A DNA stretch of 9,395 nucleotides from an uncultured Planctomycetaceae bacterium. GTDB taxonomy: Bacteria; Planctomycetota; Phycisphaerae; UBA1845; UTPLA1. The stretch's first letter is position 1; every line of letters starts with the position of its first letter. This document shows positions 7,114 through 9,395 of this stretch, piece by piece. Below the pieces are notes generated by a model. It had not been told where the DNA came from and made no database searches. It saw only the letters and a list, made by a program, of their open reading frames with translations. The DNA lies in contig CALLKH010000165.1 in the NCBI GenBank assembly GCA_938008425.1, positions 1 through 9,395 on the forward strand. Reading direction: 5' to 3'. The position numbers were made by a program, and so were the translations under genes.

Positions 7114-8061
7114 GTGTGCTGGGTTCCGCCCATGATCCGCGGAGAGCTGCGCAATCGTGCAGAGACCGCTATACTACATTGTTGTCGACATCGAACTCTT
7201 CGAATTGGGAGCGCCTCTTTCGTTGTGACGGCTGCAACTTCCATCCTCATACTCGTTCTCGCCGCGCTGTTACCTGGTGAGCGCCCGCCTGTTGCGCCGG
7301 CGTTCGCCGCTCCGCCCGCGCAGGAGTCGCCCCCCAGGCCGAACCGTCCGAACACGAACGTCCCGATCTCCCCCGCGGCCGAACTGAAGAACTGCCTGAA
7401 CCTGATTCGCGCCAAACAGTACGACGCCGCGCGCGAACGTCTGGCGCCGCTCATCGCCGCGCATCCGCAATGGCCGCGCGCCAAGTTCATGCTTGCCCTG
7501 ACCTATCACGAGGAGCAGCGTTACGAACTCGCAAAGCCCCTCTTCGCGGAGACGCTCGAACTCGACGCGCGTGAGCACACCGTACGCCCCTTCTACGGCT
7601 GGTGCCTCTACTATCTCGGCGAGCCGGAGGGCGCCCGGGAACAGTTCGACGCCTATCTGAAGATCAAACCCGATTACGCCGACGCCCACTTCGCCATCGG
7701 ACTCATCGAATTCGACGAAGATCACATGGACGCGGCGGTCGATCGATTCAACAAGACGATCGAGATTTCGAAAGCATCCAGGGATCCTCGAACCGAGGGC
7801 AAGGCCCGGGCGCGCCTCGGCGACGTCTACATGCGCCAGAATCATCTCGACAAGGCGCGCGATGAACTGGAAAAGGCGGTCGAACTCCGCACCGACGCCT
7901 ACGAAGCGTATTACAAGCTCTCACGGGTCTATCAGCGGCTTGGCAACGTCGAAAAGGCGAAGTGGGCGCGCGAGATGCACGAGAAAGTCCGCGAAGAAAT
8001 GCACCCGACCACACCCACCGAGGGCGGCGCGACGTCGCGGCCCGCCCCGAGGACGCCATGA
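7114..8061 (+). CDS. Exported tetratricopeptide-repeat protein
   Basis: In this 315-residue frame, six TPR units are readable from about residue 88 to 295: helices beginning AAELKNCLNLIRAKQYDAA, WPRAKFMLALTYHEEQRYEL, EHTVRPFYGWCLYYLGEPEG, YADAHFAIGLIEFDEDHMDA, TEGKARARLGDVYMRQNHLD and AYEAYYKLSRVYQRLGNVEK. A hydrophobic segment (about 35-53) followed by a Pro/Ala-rich linker acts as signal peptide or membrane anchor, putting the TPR scaffold outside the membrane. The tail is Pro/Thr-rich. TPRs mediate protein-protein contact, and the partner is plausibly the CRTAC1-like product whose ATG overlaps this stop (ATGA). The start is uncertain: GTG 7114 is the longest frame, ATG 7132 is in frame, and GTG 7225 would remove an N-terminus with non-coding-like codon use but leave no basic n-region. 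No clear ribosome site decides it. Confidence 0.88.
   Translation: MCWVPPMIRGELRNRAETAILHCCRHRTLRIGSASFVVTAATSILILVLAALLPGERPPVAPAFAAPPAQESPPRPNRPNTNVPISPAAELKNCLNLIRAKQYDAARERLAPLIAAHPQWPRAKFMLALTYHEEQRYELAKPLFAETLELDAREHTVRPFYGWCLYYLGEPEGAREQFDAYLKIKPDYADAHFAIGLIEFDEDHMDAAVDRFNKTIEISKASRDPRTEGKARARLGDVYMRQNHLDKARDELEKAVELRTDAYEAYYKLSRVYQRLGNVEKAKWAREMHEKVREEMHPTTPTEGGATSRPAPRTP
8049..8053 (+). promoter_or_regulatory. Shine-Dalgarno site of the CRTAC1-like gene inside the TPR gene
   Basis: GAGGA ends 4 nt before the ATG at 8058, within the last codons of the TPR gene. Together with the ATGA stop/start overlap at 8058-8061 it indicates translational coupling of the two genes. Confidence 0.5.
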
Positions 8062-9395
8062 CCACAGGCAAGTTGTTCGCATCGGCACTTCGCGCGTCAC
8101 TGCTCGCCGCGGGCCTCGCGGCCGCCGTCTCAACCCGCAGCGTCGACGCATCGGATCTTCGATTCACCGATGTCACCGATCGGTCCGGAATCGAATTCAC
8201 GATGACCTGCGGTCGAATGCCGGCGCGGGAGATTCTCGAGGTCGACGGCGGCGGCGTTGCGCTGTTCGATTTCGACAACGACGGCGATCTCGATCTCTTC
8301 TTCGCCAACGGCGCGACGATGGACGATCCCGAGCACGGCCCCGGCTCCCGGCTCTATTCAAACCGGGGCGACGGCACATTCGAAGACGTCACAAAGAAAC
8401 TGAAGATCGATGTGCGGCGATGGGCAATGGGCATCGCGGTCGGCGACATCGACGCCGACGGCGACGACGATCTCTACATCACGTGCTACGGCCCCGACAT
8501 CCTCCTTCGCAACGACGCAAACGACAACGCCAACCCGTGCTTCGTCGACATCACCCGTGAATCCGGCATTCGTGACGATCGCTGGGGAACGAGCGCCGCG
8601 TTCGGCGATCTCGACGGCGACGGCGATCTCGATCTCTATGTCACCAACTATCTCACGTTCGACGTGAAGAATCCCCCCGATCGATCCGGCAAGTCGTTCA
8701 AAGGCGTCCCGGTCATGGCCGGGCCGTCGGGTCTCGCAGCGGAGGGGGATATTGTCTACGAAAACGTCGGCCGCGGGCGATTCCGGGATGTCTCGCAGGC
8801 GGCCGGTATCTCCGTCAAGACACCCGGCTACGGCCTCGGCGTGCGCATCTTCGATTTCGACAACGACGGCCGCGCGGATATTTTCGTCGGCAACGATTCA
8901 ACGGAGAATTTCCTCTTTCGCAATCTGGGCAAATTGAAGTTCGAGGATGTCGGCGTGATCGCCGGCGTCGCCGCGAACTATGAAGGCACCACGCAGGCCA
9001 CCATGGGCATCGCCCTCGCCGACGTCGACGGCAACGGCCGCCCGGACCTGTTCTCCACCAACTTTTCCAGCGACACCAACACGCTTCACCTCAACCTCGG
9101 CGACGGCTACTTCGACGATCGCACCGCGCAGTTCGGGCTCGGGCTCATCAGCCGGCCGTTCCTTTCGTGGGGCTGCGGCTTCTACGACTTCGACCTCGAC
9201 GGCGACGAGGATCTCTTCATCGCCAGCGGCCACGTCTATCCGGAAACCGCGACGCACAAGATGGACACCGAGTGGGCACAGGAGCTGATGCTCTTCGAGC
9301 GCGGCCCGAAGCGCTTTGAGCGCGTCACCGACGCCGGCGACATGTTCGCGAAGAAATGGCACGGCCGCTCGGTGGCGTTCGGCGACATCGACGAC
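8058..9395 (+). CDS. CRTAC1-like FG-GAP repeat protein, 3' end cut by the window
   Basis: The frame is open for 446 codons to the last base. MTTGKLFASALRASLLAAGL gives a signal peptide, then DLRFTDVTDRSGIEF, the usual opening of CRTAC1-family proteins. FG-GAP cores occur at about residues 66 (DFDNDGDLDL), 125 (DIDADGDDDL), 179 (DLDGDGDLDL), 261 (DFDNDGRADI), 317 (DVDGNGRPDL) and 372 (DFDLDGDEDL). A seventh begins at 438 (FGDIDD) where the window ends. Each is followed by a LYxNxGDGxFxDVT-like strand. Family members usually continue into a C-terminal ASPIC/UnbV domain, which is expected but unseen here. The segment around 215-230 (GVPVMAGPSGL) corresponds to a place where relatives I know carry Cys-Gly-Pro, and here it is Ala-Gly-Pro. 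The protein is secreted and probably calcium-binding. Its biochemical role is unknown. It overlaps the upstream TPR stop by 4 bp. Confidence 0.9.
   Translation, partial: MTTGKLFASALRASLLAAGLAAAVSTRSVDASDLRFTDVTDRSGIEFTMTCGRMPAREILEVDGGGVALFDFDNDGDLDLFFANGATMDDPEHGPGSRLYSNRGDGTFEDVTKKLKIDVRRWAMGIAVGDIDADGDDDLYITCYGPDILLRNDANDNANPCFVDITRESGIRDDRWGTSAAFGDLDGDGDLDLYVTNYLTFDVKNPPDRSGKSFKGVPVMAGPSGLAAEGDIVYENVGRGRFRDVSQAAGISVKTPGYGLGVRIFDFDNDGRADIFVGNDSTENFLFRNLGKLKFEDVGVIAGVAANYEGTTQATMGIALADVDGNGRPDLFSTNFSSDTNTLHLNLGDGYFDDRTAQFGLGLISRPFLSWGCGFYDFDLDGDEDLFIASGHVYPETATHKMDTEWAQELMLFERGPKRFERVTDAGDMFAKKWHGRSVAFGDIDD
8253..9395 (+). repeat. FG-GAP repeats of the CRTAC1-like protein (six complete plus a cut seventh)
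   Basis: Six complete calcium-loop cores with pattern D-x-D-x-[DN]-G-x-x-D-[LI] and a seventh truncated at the window edge give the blade number of a seven-bladed propeller. The DNA shows recurring near-identical GATCTCGATCTCT-type tracts over the loops, from codon preference for gat/gac and ctc. Extent is from residue 66 to 446. Confidence 0.8.

Overview
The window is high-GC bacterial DNA and most resembles a planctomycete (Planctomycetota, perhaps Phycisphaerae-like). This is inferred from protein style. There is a giant secreted protein that joins FG-GAP repeats to a di-haem cytochrome domain and a dockerin-like tail. It carries the Asp/Cys-rich linker DCNLNGIPDECD and a C-terminal 'DGADIQSFVDNLLNP'-type ending. 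There is also a TPR gene overlapping a CRTAC1-type FG-GAP gene. I see no tRNA, rRNA, CRISPR array, insertion sequence or phage gene.

Layout. On the minus strand, 23-1162 encodes a lipoprotein of unknown function with an Asp/Asn/Ser-rich tail. A gap (1163-1672) follows, holding a clear intrinsic terminator (1609-1642) for the next minus-strand gene. That gene, 1673-6580, encodes a 1635-residue secreted multidomain protein: signal peptide, seven FG-GAP repeats, Ig-like segment, jelly-roll/MAM-like domain, Cys-rich repeats interrupted by a second beta-rich domain, di-haem oxidoreductase domain with two CxxCH sites, and Ca-binding dockerin/TSP3-like tail. A divergent intergenic region of about 530 bp (6581-7113) separates it from a plus-strand pair. 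The pair is a membrane-anchored or secreted TPR protein (7114-8061) and, overlapping it by four bases, a CRTAC1-like FG-GAP protein (8058 to beyond the window end).

All four products appear to be exported and three carry DxDxDG-type calcium loops, so the window reads as a cell-surface or periplasmic locus. The TPR and CRTAC1 genes are very probably one translationally coupled operon. The two minus-strand genes are separated by a terminator and are probably independent units. No defence or mobile system is visible. The most unusual object is the large cytochrome fusion, especially a beta-rich domain inserted precisely inside one of its Cys-rich repeats.
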